Assembly (NCBI GenBank): GCA_009763385.1
Contig: CM019831.1
Span: forward strand, 81,131,845 to 81,195,844
DNA: 64,000 bases
Source: Coix lacryma-jobi var. lacryma-jobi
Lineage: Eukaryota > Streptophyta > Magnoliopsida > Poales > Poaceae
Direction: 5' to 3'
The notes below the pieces were generated by a model, which saw only the letters and a list, made by a program, of their open reading frames with translations, was not told the origin of the DNA and did not search any database. The position numbers and the translations under genes were made by a program. Shown piece after piece: positions 22,338 through 32,982 of this stretch. Every line of letters starts with the position of its first letter. Position 1 is the stretch's first letter.

Positions 22338-22600
22338 ACCACGGACAGTCCGCCACTCAGGGCGCGGACAGTCCGCGCATCGGGGACGAGCCCGACCAGT
22401 GGCACTGTTCTTCGGCTGATTTGGCTTTTGTTTGAACGGCGGACAGTCCGCAGTTCAAAGCCGCGAACAGTCCGGGAACGCCCAGGAGACTTACAGCAGT
22501 ACTTCGGTTTTGCTCATTTGGCCGGCGGACAGTCCGCGACCTGAGCCCGGACAGTCCGCCACTGGGCATACAGTCCGCAACCATACTGGGGGACAGTCCG
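22338..22600 (+). repeat. GCGGACAGTCCGC palindrome array in the solo LTR
   Basis: About eight copies of a GGACAGTCC-cored near-palindrome occur in 260 bp, often flanked by GC/GC. The array lies well downstream of the probable transcription start, unlike the palindromes of the Athila LTRs, which lie upstream of the TATA box. Confidence 0.75.
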
Positions 22601-25138
22601 TGAATCGGTTGTTTGCTCCGGTTTAGTGCGTTTGCTCTCCCGGCTTGTTCGTTTGGTTTCCGGACTTCTCGTTTGGCCCTAGAGTTGACCAAGGAACCTC
22701 TCTAGGTATCTTTGCTACTTGTTAGCATAGGTATTTAGGAGTTTCTCGATGTAGCCGTCAATCTACGTTCGGGACTTGGTTTTTGGGGTGGTGTTCGAGC
22801 CGGAGCTTTTGGTGTTTGGTTTGCTATCTTCTTGTGGTGCCTCGCTGTGATCCTATGGATCATCCACCCTCTTCCAAGGGTCGTGGGCATCACGGTTTCG
22901 GTCGCAGTTTCTCGGGGTTGTTTTTGGGACATTTGGCCAAAGTTTCGAGAGAAATTTTTGAGCTCCCATTCACCCCCCCCCCTCTGGTCGCCTTGCTAGT
23001 GCTTTCTCGGTCCTTCACAGTTCCACTGTCTGGTCAAGATGTATTAGACCAATATGCAACTTTTCATCAAACGGGATTTGGAAAGGACATATCAAAAAAG
23101 AGGAAGCATGATGAAGACGCAAGATGGCACAATTGGAGGAAGAAGAGTATTTTTTTGAGCTCCCCTACTGGTCTTCTTTGCTCATAAGGCATAATTTGGA
23201 CGTGATGCATATTGAGAAAAACATATGCGAGAGCATATTAGGGACTTTGCTTGAAATTGAAGGGAAATGTAAGGACATCGAGAATGCCCGCCTTGACATG
23301 AACAGCTTGGGATCAGGCAAGATCAGCATCCTGTGATTGATGATGACACGTACACCTTGCCAGCAGCGTTGTACTCTCTAAACAAGGATGACAAGAGGAT
23401 TTTATGCCAATTTCTTCAAGGAGTGAAGATGCCTGATGGGTTCTGCTCCAATTTAAAGAGATGTGTTGATGATAAAACATGTAAGGTGTCTGGACTCAAA
23501 ACTCATGACTACCATATTATTCAACAAAAACTATTGCCCTTAGTCATTAGAAGGATTTTGCCAGAAGATGTTGCCAGGCCATTGATTGAGCTCAGTAGGT
23601 TCTTCGGTGTACTTTGTTCAAATGAGTTGGTGCCAACAGATCTTGACAAACTAGACAGTTCAATAAAAGAGACTCTTTGTCAGCTTGAGATGGTTTTCCC
23701 GCCTGCATTTTTTGACATAATGATTCATTTGCCGGTCCATCTAGTTGAAGAGGCTAAACTAGGAGGGCCCGTGTGTTACAGATGGATGTATCCAGTAGAG
23801 AGGTATCTACGTACTGTTAAAGGATATGTCAGAAACAAGGCACAACCAGAAGGATCAATAGCCGATGCATACATAGTTGAGGAGTGTCTTACATTTTGCT
23901 CTCGATTCTTCGACGTCGACACCAAGCTAAGTCGAGCTGATCGTCATGAAAATATAGTTGTGAATGAGGCTCCAAGTGGTCTAAGCATATTTAGTGAAAT
24001 TGATTACAAGAGGAGAGGAAATAAGCTTAAGAATTTGGAGAAAGTTGAACTTCATAAGATGAGGCACTACATAATTACTAATTATGATGAAGCCAGGAAA
24101 TGGGTAGAGTAAGTCGCAATTTTTACCACTAAATTTATCTTTTATCTGCTTGTTTGTGGCATCAACTAATAATTTGGTGCACTTTGATGTAGGGAGCATA
24201 AGACACAACTAACAAGGGATAGTTCAATTAACATTAAAAAACGACACAAGGAGCATTTTGTAAGATGGTTTGAAATCGAGGTATGTAGTATTATTTTATA
24301 TTTTTAAATGCCACTTTATGGTCAGACCGACGTAATAATTAGCCGGTAGATGTCTAACTTCATTTTAAAATTGCAGATAGCAAAACTATATGAGAAAGGG
24401 GAAGCAAGTAAACTGATGCATGCCCTTTCTCAAGGACCTGACCCTCGAGCTCGTGTGTTGAATAGAGTGCACATCAATAATTGGCTATTTCGGACAGGTG
24501 CCATAGAGAAAAACCTCGTGACACAAAATTCTGGTGTCCTTGTGAAGGGTGATGATAGTACAGGCAACATGACCTGGTATGGAGTCATTAGAAATATAAT
24601 CTCACTAGAATTCCCACAAGAAAAATAAGTTATATTGTTTCAGTGTGATTGGTATGATGTGCCGGCTACCAGTACCAGCAGAAGCAGAGGGTACACTAGG
24701 GATAAATTTGGTATTATCGACATTGCTACTTCCTTGTTCAGATATTCAGATGAACCTTACATTCTTCCTTCAAACGCTGAACCGGTGTTTTATGTCCCTA
24801 TCGTGAACAAGCCGGGATGGTCTACTGTTGTTTTGGTGAGACCAACAAATTGGTTTTCCATGCCAGACACAGGAAATGACGCCGATGCACTTGATGTGGG
24901 AATCCAAGAAATGAATGAATCAGGCCAAGGTCAAGAATTCTTAAACTGGTCAAGACAAGATAGGGCAGGCACAACTGGTTCTGCCGCCATTATTAATCAA
25001 GTGCGTAGCGAAGCAATTCCCGAACCTGTTGATGACTATATTGGTGATGATGATTCTGACGACGATGACACCTACATTGATGATGGGGTTATTGCACCAG
25101 TCATGGAAGAAAATATAGAAGATGATTTCTTTGCTTGA

Positions 25139-25789
25139 AGTCATTTTTTTGTTGCACTGTTTGGTGGGAAGGGTCACATGTCCTTCATACGCATATGTCA
25201 CACTTTATTTTTTTCTTTTGAACTGATGACATGGTTAAGTTTGAACCGTTGCATGGAACCTTAATGTTCGTTATGCTAATGAATACCTCTTGAGATAAAT
25301 ATTTAAAGTATTTGAAATAAAGAGGTAAGTGGAAAGTTTTGAAATAAAAATCACGATTGCCCAAGAGTAATCACCGGTCGGCAAATGTTTGGACAAGGAA
25401 AGGTTCATTAGCGTGGTCACCATGTGACCGATGGTGCACGGTCAGGCATTTACTATCGCTAACAAAGTGACCAACCACCACGGTACAACTTCAAGTACTA
25501 ATTAACATCCACGTGTACTTAACATCAAGTACTTAACAGCAACTACTACTTAACAGAAAGTTTCAGACACCAGGCATAAGGACGGAGATGCCGAGGTGGG
25601 TCCAGGGTTGGGGTGTTTTATAACTCATAAGGTCTTCAATCATATCAAATAAATTAAAACCTATGTTACAACAAACACACCTACATAGTGCAGTGATGGA
25701 GAAGGTTTTATCTGAACCAGAGCTCCATGGTTCGAATCCTGTGGGGAGCACTTTTTAATTCTAATATGCGTCCCCAATTCTTTTCTTTT
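25139..25789. other. CACTA 3' interior with tRNA-like sequence
   Basis: No ORF is supported after the TnpD stop. At about 25680-25752 a box-A-like TAGTGCAGTGATGG and a box-B GGTTCGAATCC lie 45 bp apart, as in tRNA genes and tRNA-derived SINEs. The arms do not fold into a good cloverleaf, so a decayed SINE or tRNA relic is more likely than a tRNA gene. Confidence 0.4.
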
Positions 25790-26323
25790 CATACTCTTTT
25801 TAAGTTTTAAATTCATTGCAATTATCAAAGTATATTGCAACAAAAAATAAGTGTTGCACTTGAACACAATTTTCGCTTTGACCCCATAGATCTCGTTGCA
25901 ATAAAATTTAGCACTTGCAACAATATCAAAGTATATTGCAACTACCAAAAAAGGTTGCAATTGACCCCCACTTTTGCTTCGCCTCCAAGAGTTCTCGTTG
26001 CATTAAGCATCTAGCATTTGCAACGTTTGTCAAATTTTATGCAACACAAAAAAACCATAGCAATAGTCAAAACCAAATGCAACTAACGTAAATGTAGTTG
26101 CATTACTACCAGACAATTGCAACCAAAATCAAGTCTACTGCAACCATTTTTCACCATTGCAATATCGTCCACCAAATGCAACAGACCTTTGCAACATCTT
26201 GAAAACCGTTGTATTAAAAGCATGTATCATTTTTTAGAATGGTTGTAATACAATGATCTCTGGCAACCAAATTTTCTATGTTGCAATTATTCGGCGTTGC
26301 AGTAGACCGAAAATCTTGTAGTG
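25790..26323 (-). repeat. Right subterminal repeat array of the CACTA element
   Basis: More than a dozen TTGCAAC or TGCAACA motifs occur in both orientations, ending in the inverted terminal repeat at 26323. It mirrors the left array, although the exact motif mix differs. Confidence 0.75.
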
Positions 26324-26368
26324 AGTGTAGCCTCTACGCTAGGTAATCTACTCAAGGGAGAGAATTGA
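26324..26368 (+). pseudogene. Third ORF of element B, last codons after the CACTA insertion
   Basis: After the duplicated AGT the frame of 7693-8295 continues as VASTLGNLLKGEN and stops at TGA 26366. Its continuity across the 18-kb insert confirms the insertion point. Confidence 0.7.
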
Positions 26369-27210
26369 GAGATAGTTCATCAATAGTTTGATAAGGCACT
26401 CGTGTTTGCAGAGTCTCGTGTTTGCAGAGTCGTGTTTTGTTAGAAGTTTTGTTTAGTTAATTTATTGTGTAATAAAAGTGCCTTAAGTATCAATAAAGTT
26501 TTTGTTAGAGTTATCTTTTATCGTGTTATTTTGGATATGTGTCTTGTCTCCACATGTTGTGATTAGAAGAAAACATAAAATAAGTGTGGGGGAGAAGACG
26601 ACGACAGAATTATCGAAAACCGATCGTGAAAGCTGCATAAAACAGAAGACTTCGTCACCGAGATCACGCACCACAAACCGGGCCGTGGTTGGGCCCTAAG
26701 CCCATCCGACCGGTTGGTAGACCCCACCGGTCGGTTAGGGGTCGTCACCTTTGACCTCCTCCTTCGTCTACGGTTCGGTATGCAATTGTAATACTCTATT
26801 TCTTGTTCGAATTACAAATATATTCTTGTCAATGACACACAATCATTAAACTCTAATTAAAAAGGAAAGATTATTTTGACATGCTCATAGAATCTTTTCT
26901 GAAAAGACCTGCTTTGATAAAAACTTGAAGAAACCCATATTACTTAGAGTTGTTGTGGAATATGATAGAAGAATAATGAGAACTCAATTCTTACAAGTAT
27001 GAGCATTGGAAAATTTTACTTGCAAAGTTAAAAAGAGATTAGCAACACTTCTCCTTTGTAGTAAATAGATTTCCTGCCAAAGTTATTCATAAAATCAATC
27101 ATTGCTTACTTTAATTCTGAGTTCTTTGTTGAGAAATTTATTATGCTCTAAGATCGAGATCCTTACAAATAAAGAAAGATTCACTCTTCCGAAGTAGTAT
27201 TGTATTAGAG
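26369..27210 (+). other. 3' noncoding region of element B, first part
   Basis: It contains GTGTGGGGGAGAAG at 26583, a purine-tract-like site far upstream of the LTR, and CGACCGGTTGG with ACCGGTCGGTT near 26707-26738, the family palindrome again. No gene is present. Confidence 0.45.
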
Positions 27211-27340
27211 GCATGGGCTATGCAAAAGTATGAAAAATGAGGAAAGAAAAATGGACAAGTGTCCGACACACCTCAGAAAAAAAGAGAAAGAGAAGTATTA
27301 TGATAAAAATATTATAAAGAGAAAAAGAAGATAGCCCATG
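27211..27340 (+). other. Candidate structured RNA domain, site 2 (element B 3' region)
   Basis: The closing arms GCATGGGCTAT (27211-27221) and ATAGCCCATG (27331-27340) pair perfectly. Compared with site 1 both arms carry one extra complementary base. Inside, GGACAAGTGTCC (27253-27264) forms a 4-bp stem with loop AAGT, enclosed by TGAGG/CCTCA, in A-rich sequence. The LTR begins 393 bp downstream. Confidence 0.6.
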
Positions 27341-27718
27341 GTCCCTCTAATTACAATATGCCAGCAAGAGTGACAAAGTTTAAAAAGATTAATGTCTTGA
27401 TCTAAGAGTATAGTATTTTTCTCCATTGACTTAGTAAGATAAAACTGCTCTACATAAATAAAATACTTTGGTAAGGAATTGAAGTGCTACAGAAGGAGAA
27501 GGAAAGCTATGACTTGTTTCGAAAAAAATTCAAAAACTCCAATATCTTGTACTAAAAGAAAAGGGTGATCTGTTTCAACTATTCTATTTTCCAACTACTC
27601 AAAGTTTTATGGTAAACACACTGAATCTCACAATACAAGGATGAACAGAAAGGTTTAATGTTTGATATCTTATCCTACAGTTATGATCCAACCTTTTATC
27701 GAGGACGAGTAAAAGTCT

Positions 27719-27732
27719 AAGTGTGGGGGAGT
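27719..27732 (+). other. Polypurine tract of element B
   Basis: AAGTGTGGGGGAGT lies one base before the LTR start TGTTGACACTAATT. It is the expected primer site for plus-strand DNA synthesis. Confidence 0.8.
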
Positions 27733-27733
27733 T

Positions 27734-28990
27734 TGTTGACACTAATTAACTCTTATTATTAAAGGTCAATTAAACATGAAAATGGATAAATATATAAACT
27801 CCACCTTAGTATAGGGATTAAAACTAATGAATTCCACGAGTTTTGGTGAATTGTGAATCTGCAGGGATTAAACCGAGAAACAGCCCTCAATTGCTTCCCC
27901 TAGAAGGAAACCAACGGGAGATAACGCATTTGTCAAGTCAGGAATCTTCCAGAAGACTCTAGAGGACACCTGAAGACACCACGAGGCGGGGCACCCTGAG
28001 CCACCTCTAGGTGGCACCGACCGGTCCCTGGGTCCCACCGGTCGGTCCCCCAGGGCGCCACCGGCCTCCCCCTTCTGGAATCTTCTTCCACCGCCTTTGA
28101 GAATCAATCTCAGCCCTACGTGAAGTCGGTTTGATCCAACAGTCGGGGTTGATCCCTCAGGGCTATATAAACAGGCCCCCAGGCCCCAGGCCAGACATGA
28201 GGTCCCTCTTCAGAAGACTACGCTTCATTTAGAAACCCTAGAAGAGACTTCAGGAGTCAGCTTTCAAGTAGAAGACTAGATACCCCTCTAGTTAGGATTA
28301 GAACCTAGTCTTATACTAGAACTAGAAGAGAGAGAGAGAGAGAGGAAGAGATCAAGAAGGAGCTCCGGCCTGTCGGATCAACTTCTTCATCTAGTACCTA
28401 TGGATTCAAGTTCTTCGTCAACTTGCTTCAACGATTATTTCGGTAACCAACATCTATATTTAAGTTTGAGCTATTGTTCTTATTATTCTTAAGGTTTATG
28501 ACTCTCTTTTGAGTACTTTAATTCTTGTCGCTCTAGAGTTAGAGTGGTTAGATAGTGTAAGCGTGGTGCTTAGACTTGATAGCTCATAATTGCCTCCTAT
28601 AACGCTGGTAGTAGTGGTTGTTCGCAAGGGTGACTCTTATAGCCTTGTTGATTCTTCTATAGTCCACTTACCCGTGGTAGGCTCGGTAGGATTATACATT
28701 TGCATAAAAGAATCACACTCTATTTGTGACCTTTTATGGCAACTTCCCCACTAAGAATAATATAAACATATCACTCTTAAGTTGGATTTAGATAACCTTA
28801 GTGATCCCCTCTATGCTTTTAGCTTCTCCGTCCTTGTTAGCTAATCAGGGGTTATACTCTTTAAGACTTAACACTATCCGTTCCTTTGGGTTCGATATTA
28901 AAACTGGGTTACTCCGATGAAGTCCTACATCGGTAGATTTTATCTGTGCGCTTGCGGATAAAGTAGAGTGTGCGTTAATTTATACCAACA
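27734..28990 (+). mobile_element. 3' LTR of Athila-type element B
   Basis: The 1257-bp LTR has TGTTGACACTAATT and TTTATACCAACA ends. It carries ACCGACCGGTC (28016-28026) and ACCGGTCGGT (28037-28046), then TATATAAA at 28164 and a (GA)n run at 28327-28344. It belongs to the same family as the LTRs of element G (55310-56555 and 62046-63301). The matching 5' LTR is not in the window, so no target duplication can be checked. The sequence on its right is the interior of copia LTR F. Confidence 0.85.
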
Positions 28991-30656
28991 GGAGCTCAGG
29001 CTGGTGAAGCCCGTAGTACTGACCCTGGTGGTCGGTAGTACCGACCTAAGTGGGCAGTTCGCAGGCTCTCTGTGTTGAGCCAAGTTTGGTCTACCGGTAG
29101 TACCGCCATAGGGCCGGTACTAATGACCGTTGGTAGCACCGAGGTTTGGAGGAAGTTTGGTGCTCTCTGTATGGATCCAGTTTGGCCTATCGGTAGTACC
29201 GCCATAAGGTCGGTACTACCGACCCCCGGTGGTACCGACCAGAGGGTTGGTGGTTCCATTGGGTCAACGCTTCGTGTAACGGCTATAAGTGAGGGTGTCA
29301 GTACTACTGACCCAGGGGAGTCGGTACTACCGACCGAAGCGCAGAAAGGGGAAACGACTAGTTGGCCACTCCCCTCTATATATAGTGGTTGAAGTCGGCC
29401 GTGGGCTGGCTGCTGAGCACCCTAGGGACTTTGTGTCCATAGTTGGGTAGTGCTTAAGAGCCCTCTAACACACATATGCTTTAGTGCTTATCCGATTGTG
29501 TGAGAGAGTGGTCGCTAGTGCGTTGCTTTGAGAGATAGCATCGAGTGGCACTAGGTGATTGAGTTGCAAGCCGGTGGTGCTTATTACTCTTGGAGGTTGC
29601 CACCTCCTAGATGGCTTGGTGCTTGTCTCCGTCGTGAAGCCCGCGTGAAAATTATGAGTGGCTCCAGAGAAGCTTTGTGAGGGGCATTGTGCTCGCCCCG
29701 TGGGAGATCGCGAAGAGCAACTCTAGTGGAAAAAGGCGTGAAGAGCGCCAAGTGGTCCGGCCGGATCGAAAGCTAGAGCTCTTGGTGAGCACTCCATCGT
29801 GGAGAGGTTGGCTTAGTGTCACCACTAGCAAGAGGATCGGCGGCAACCTTGGGCTTGCTTCAACGGGGACTAGCTTCGTGGCAACCAAGTTAACCTCGGG
29901 ATAAAATCTTGTGTCCCCATCTCTTGTTGCTCTTATTGTTCTTGTTTCCTTGCATATTACGCTTGTTCTTGTGTTCTTCGTGTTCTCCCCCCTTCTTCAC
30001 TCTTTCTTAGGTTGGGAAGACTCAATCTACCTTTTGGCAAGGAACCAAGACTTGAGGAAGCTACAATCGTCATCTACATCATCTAGGGAAGTTGGTAATT
30101 GCTAGATCTGATATTGCATCTCACCCACTTCGATTTCGTAGCTTCCTGCAGGTGCTCGGTAGTACCAGCATAAAAGCCCGGTAGTACCGGTGTCGGTAGT
30201 ACCAGCCTAGCAGCCCGGTAGTACCGACCGCCTGTTTTGTACACTAGCTTGCATTGCAATACTTATTCTTGTGCTAGTGTTTAGTTGCTTAGTTTGTGTA
30301 GCTAAGTTGAGCTCTCTAATTTGGCTTGTGTGGCCTTGTTATTGAGCATTGCTAGTGGGCTTAGGCTTTGTGCTTTGCTTACTAGATTGTGTAGGAGCTC
30401 CCCCGTGTTTGAAGCACTAGTTGCATAGGTTTGTGTGGCCTTGCTTCTAGAATTGGTTAGGTGAGCTCTAGCTAGCCCAACACCTTATTTGCTTTGATTA
30501 GGATCTTTTATAAGGTGTCATAGAGTATAGGTAGAGGGGTGTAGTCTTGGCTAGACCGATAGTTTTAATTCCGCATTTGTTTTGGTTAGCCACTATGTTT
30601 AATTTTAAAAAGGACTATTCACCGCCCCCCCTTTAGTCCGCCATCTCGACCTTTCA
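28991..30656 (+). mobile_element. Copia LTR F, 5'-truncated, with CGGTAGTACCG arrays
   Basis: It ends in a copia-like ACCGCCCCCCCTTTAG... then CGACCTTTCA with no primer site after it. CGGTAGTACCG-type palindromes occur from about 29010 to 29340 upstream of TATATATAG (29377) and again at 30150-30230. The left part is cut off by element B, which inserted here or was joined by deletion. ORFs in this LTR are not convincing. Confidence 0.7.
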
Positions 30657-31396
30657 GTGTCTCCCCCTACTTATCCTAAACATTTTTCCCACTCTACCCC
30701 TAATGATACAGAGATCGAACCAACTAAACCATAAGGCTATTCTGGACCATCTCGAAGTAGATGTTGATCAGACGGCCACGCCCACTCATCTGGTAGCTTC
30801 GCCTCGACGCGACCTCACCCGATGCCACCACGTGCCGCCACTCGCCCTCCGTCCATTTTCCTAGACCTCCCCCCGGTTTTGAGGCTGAAACCGTGAAACC
30901 TGTCCACCGGCTGAGTGTTGTGGCCCAAACTCAGAAACCCGCCATCGCCCAGGTTTTGTGGCCCAAACCTGGAAACCGTCCTCAGCCCGAGTTTTGAGGC
31001 CCAAACTCAGAAACAGGCCAGCACCCAGGTTTTGAGGCACAAACCTGGAAACCATCCAGCCGGTGGTTTTTCTGGGGCTCAACCACCAAACCTAAGCCAT
31101 AGAGGGATGCACCGACCGTGCACCCCGTCCACCCGCAAGTCTTCAGTTGTCGCTGTCCCAGCCTGTCAGCCACCACAGCTGATCCTCAGGCCACCGGTCC
31201 GTCAGTCCAAGCCTCACGTCCGCCCTTCACCGCTCCGGGTCCATCGGCACGGCACGTCTCTACTTGACCTTCACCTTGCCTTCGATCACCGTCTCCGAGC
31301 TCGACACCTGCACAACACAAGCTAAAGAACATGTGCATCTAACCAGTTGACAATCACTCATTATCTCAAGATTCGGCATACACCCATGTATCCGCA
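30657..31396 (-). mobile_element. 3' LTR fragment of copia element E
   Basis: Read on the minus strand it starts TGCGGATACATGGG, like the solo LTR at 20954, and includes five hairpins of the GGCCCAAAC type (30873-31048). Its downstream part is missing because LTR F interrupts it at 30656/30657. A purine-rich tract complementary to TCTCCCCCTTCATGAG follows at 31397, as expected for a polypurine tract. Confidence 0.8.
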
Positions 31397-32982
31397 ATCT
31401 CCCCCTTCATGAGTGCATTGTCAACTACCAACACAAATCATATGGAATAGAAGAAAAGAAAGAAGAAAGAGCGAACTCATCCAAATGACCAGAAGCAATT
31501 CAAAGCCAGAAGAAGTCGAATGGAGTGAGCAAGACAACTTGGTCCCCAAAGACATGGGCAACGGCTCGACGCAACAAAGCAAAGCAAAGCTAGCCCTCAA
31601 GAAGAGGCAGAACAGGCTCAACACCGTTAGCGAGAAGATCGGAGCAAAGAAGCCAAAAACTGAGTAACCCAGCTAGTCCCTCAAGAAAGAGGCAAAGGCT
31701 CAACACAACTAGCTCCAGACCGCTCCATACCAATTGAAGACACTCAACTGAATGAAACAGCTAGTCCCTCCAGAAAGAGGCTCAACACAACTAGCTGCAA
31801 ACCACTCGAAACCAATTGGAAAACTCAACCTAGAGCAAACTCCCCCTGGACACAAACTCCCCCTTAGAAAATGCACATCACTAAATCATGATTTATCAAA
31901 TTTCACCCCCTTAGTTGATAATGCACATCTAAAGCAGACAAAATGCACAAGCTTCAAGGATATGCTGTCCAGAGTGATAAAATGCTCAATTTGCACATGA
32001 GAACAGACAAGAGCCCTATCGCTAGCATAAGCTCATCATGATCATATAGCTCAAACAAAGATGGCAAAGCAGTTTTAGATTTGAAGTTTTAGCACAAGAT
32101 GAAGCTCACCATCGAAATAGCATCTAGTATGAAAGAAGACATAAAGATGGCAAAGCAGTTTTAGATTTGAAGTTTTAGCACAAGATGAAGCTCACCATCG
32201 AAATAGCATCTAGTATGAAAGAAGACATGTCATCAACAAGAGCTACCCAAGTCACACAGGTGAACTACCTCAAAGATGGCAAAGCAGTTTTAGATTTGAA
32301 CTACCTCAAAGCAATCCATATACAACTCATTTCAATTTAATTTCAGTAGTTTATACAAGAGTTGTATATGTCAATTGACTGCGAGGGGTTGAAAGCACCA
32401 CAATGCCTTACTTTTCAACCATGCGAAGCCTAAGTCAGAAGACTATCAGAAGCTTAAGACAATGGTTTCGGTCATACACTACACTGCTCAAGTTCATCTG
32501 AAAAGAGAAGCAGTCTCGAAACAGTGAGGTGTTGTGATGCAATCCCACCTCGATCTTTTCTCTCTTAGCATGGATTTCATATTGTAGCATTTAAACATTT
32601 TGGAGTATATACAATGGAAGCGATTTAAACTCCAAGCCAGAGACATAGCAACCTAGTATAGCAGAGCAAGCTCAAAAAATGACAAGATCTACTCATTAGT
32701 TGCCAAAGCAAATGGTGAACTGTTTTTTAGGATTTGACAGTAATTATACAAGTTCATCATTGCGAAATCAAACTTAGCTCATCAAGTTTAGTTACATGAT
32801 CATAAAGAGCTTAAACTGCATAAACTAGGTATCATACAAGCATGTGACAAACTGAGCATAGAATCATTCTAGACAGAATATAAATGAAGCTCAAAATGCA
32901 AGTATGATACACATGCAAAATGCAGAAAAGTCATGAAAGAAAAAGACTGTACATCATATGATACATCAAAGTGATCCCACAT
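31397..32982 (-). other. 3' noncoding region of copia element E with tandem repeats
   Basis: There is no supported ORF. An 86-bp unit beginning AAAGATGGCAAAGCAG is repeated at 32057 and 32143, with a third partial copy near 32272. GCTAGTCCCT and CTCAACACAACTAGCT repeat imperfectly at 31670-31800. Several CCCCCT tracts could be extra purine tracts on the sense strand. Confidence 0.6.

Larger units (their letters stand above)
20954..23017 (+). mobile_element. Copia (Sirevirus-like) solo LTR inside TnpD
   Basis: The LTR runs TGCGGATACATGAG...GTCCTTCA and is bounded by CAGTT at 20949-20953 and 23018-23022. No primer site or internal region is present, so it is a solo LTR left by recombination. 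It contains six hairpins with constant GGCCTCA or GGCCACA loops (21343-21566) and a run of GCGGACAGTCCGC-like palindromes (22338-22600). Related LTR pieces are at 30657-31396 (minus) and about 54330-55309 with 63302-63608. Confidence 0.92.
19382..25138 (+). pseudogene. tnpD: TnpD transposase of the CACTA element, split by a solo LTR
   Basis: The predicted exons are 19382-20953, 23020-24108, 24193-24280 and 24377-25138. The start is MSGDDRSLMHLPRSS after an acceptor CAG. The N-terminal part has ACPCRKCLC and the transposase part CPYCHKDTDYLWL, typical of Transposase_21. The part after the LTR (HNLDVMHIEKN, FFDIMIHLPVHLVEEAKLGG) resembles DUF4218, and the end (CDWYDV, VPIVNKPGWSTVV) resembles DUF4216. 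The C-terminus is acidic. It is inactive: stops TAA 19694, TAG 20657 and TAA 24626, one-base losses near 23150 (T run) and 23311, and the 2-kb LTR at 20954. Confidence 0.9.
8296..26323 (+). mobile_element. En/Spm (CACTA) transposon, 18.0 kb, complete ends, 3-bp TSD
   Basis: The ends are inverted repeats starting CACTACAARATTTTYGGTCT and matching for 11 more bases, with two mismatches in 31. AGT is duplicated at 8293-8295 and 26324-26326. Subterminal repeats flank both ends. Inside are divergent transposase genes: TnpA-like on the minus strand (9351-14496) and TnpD on the plus strand (19382-25138). Both are defective. The element interrupts the third ORF of element B, so it arrived after B. 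It carries MITE-like insertions and a copia solo LTR. Confidence 0.93.

Noticed and set aside
25680..25752. tRNA gene
   Set aside because: Box A and box B spacing fits, but acceptor and T arms do not pair well; a SINE or relic is more likely.
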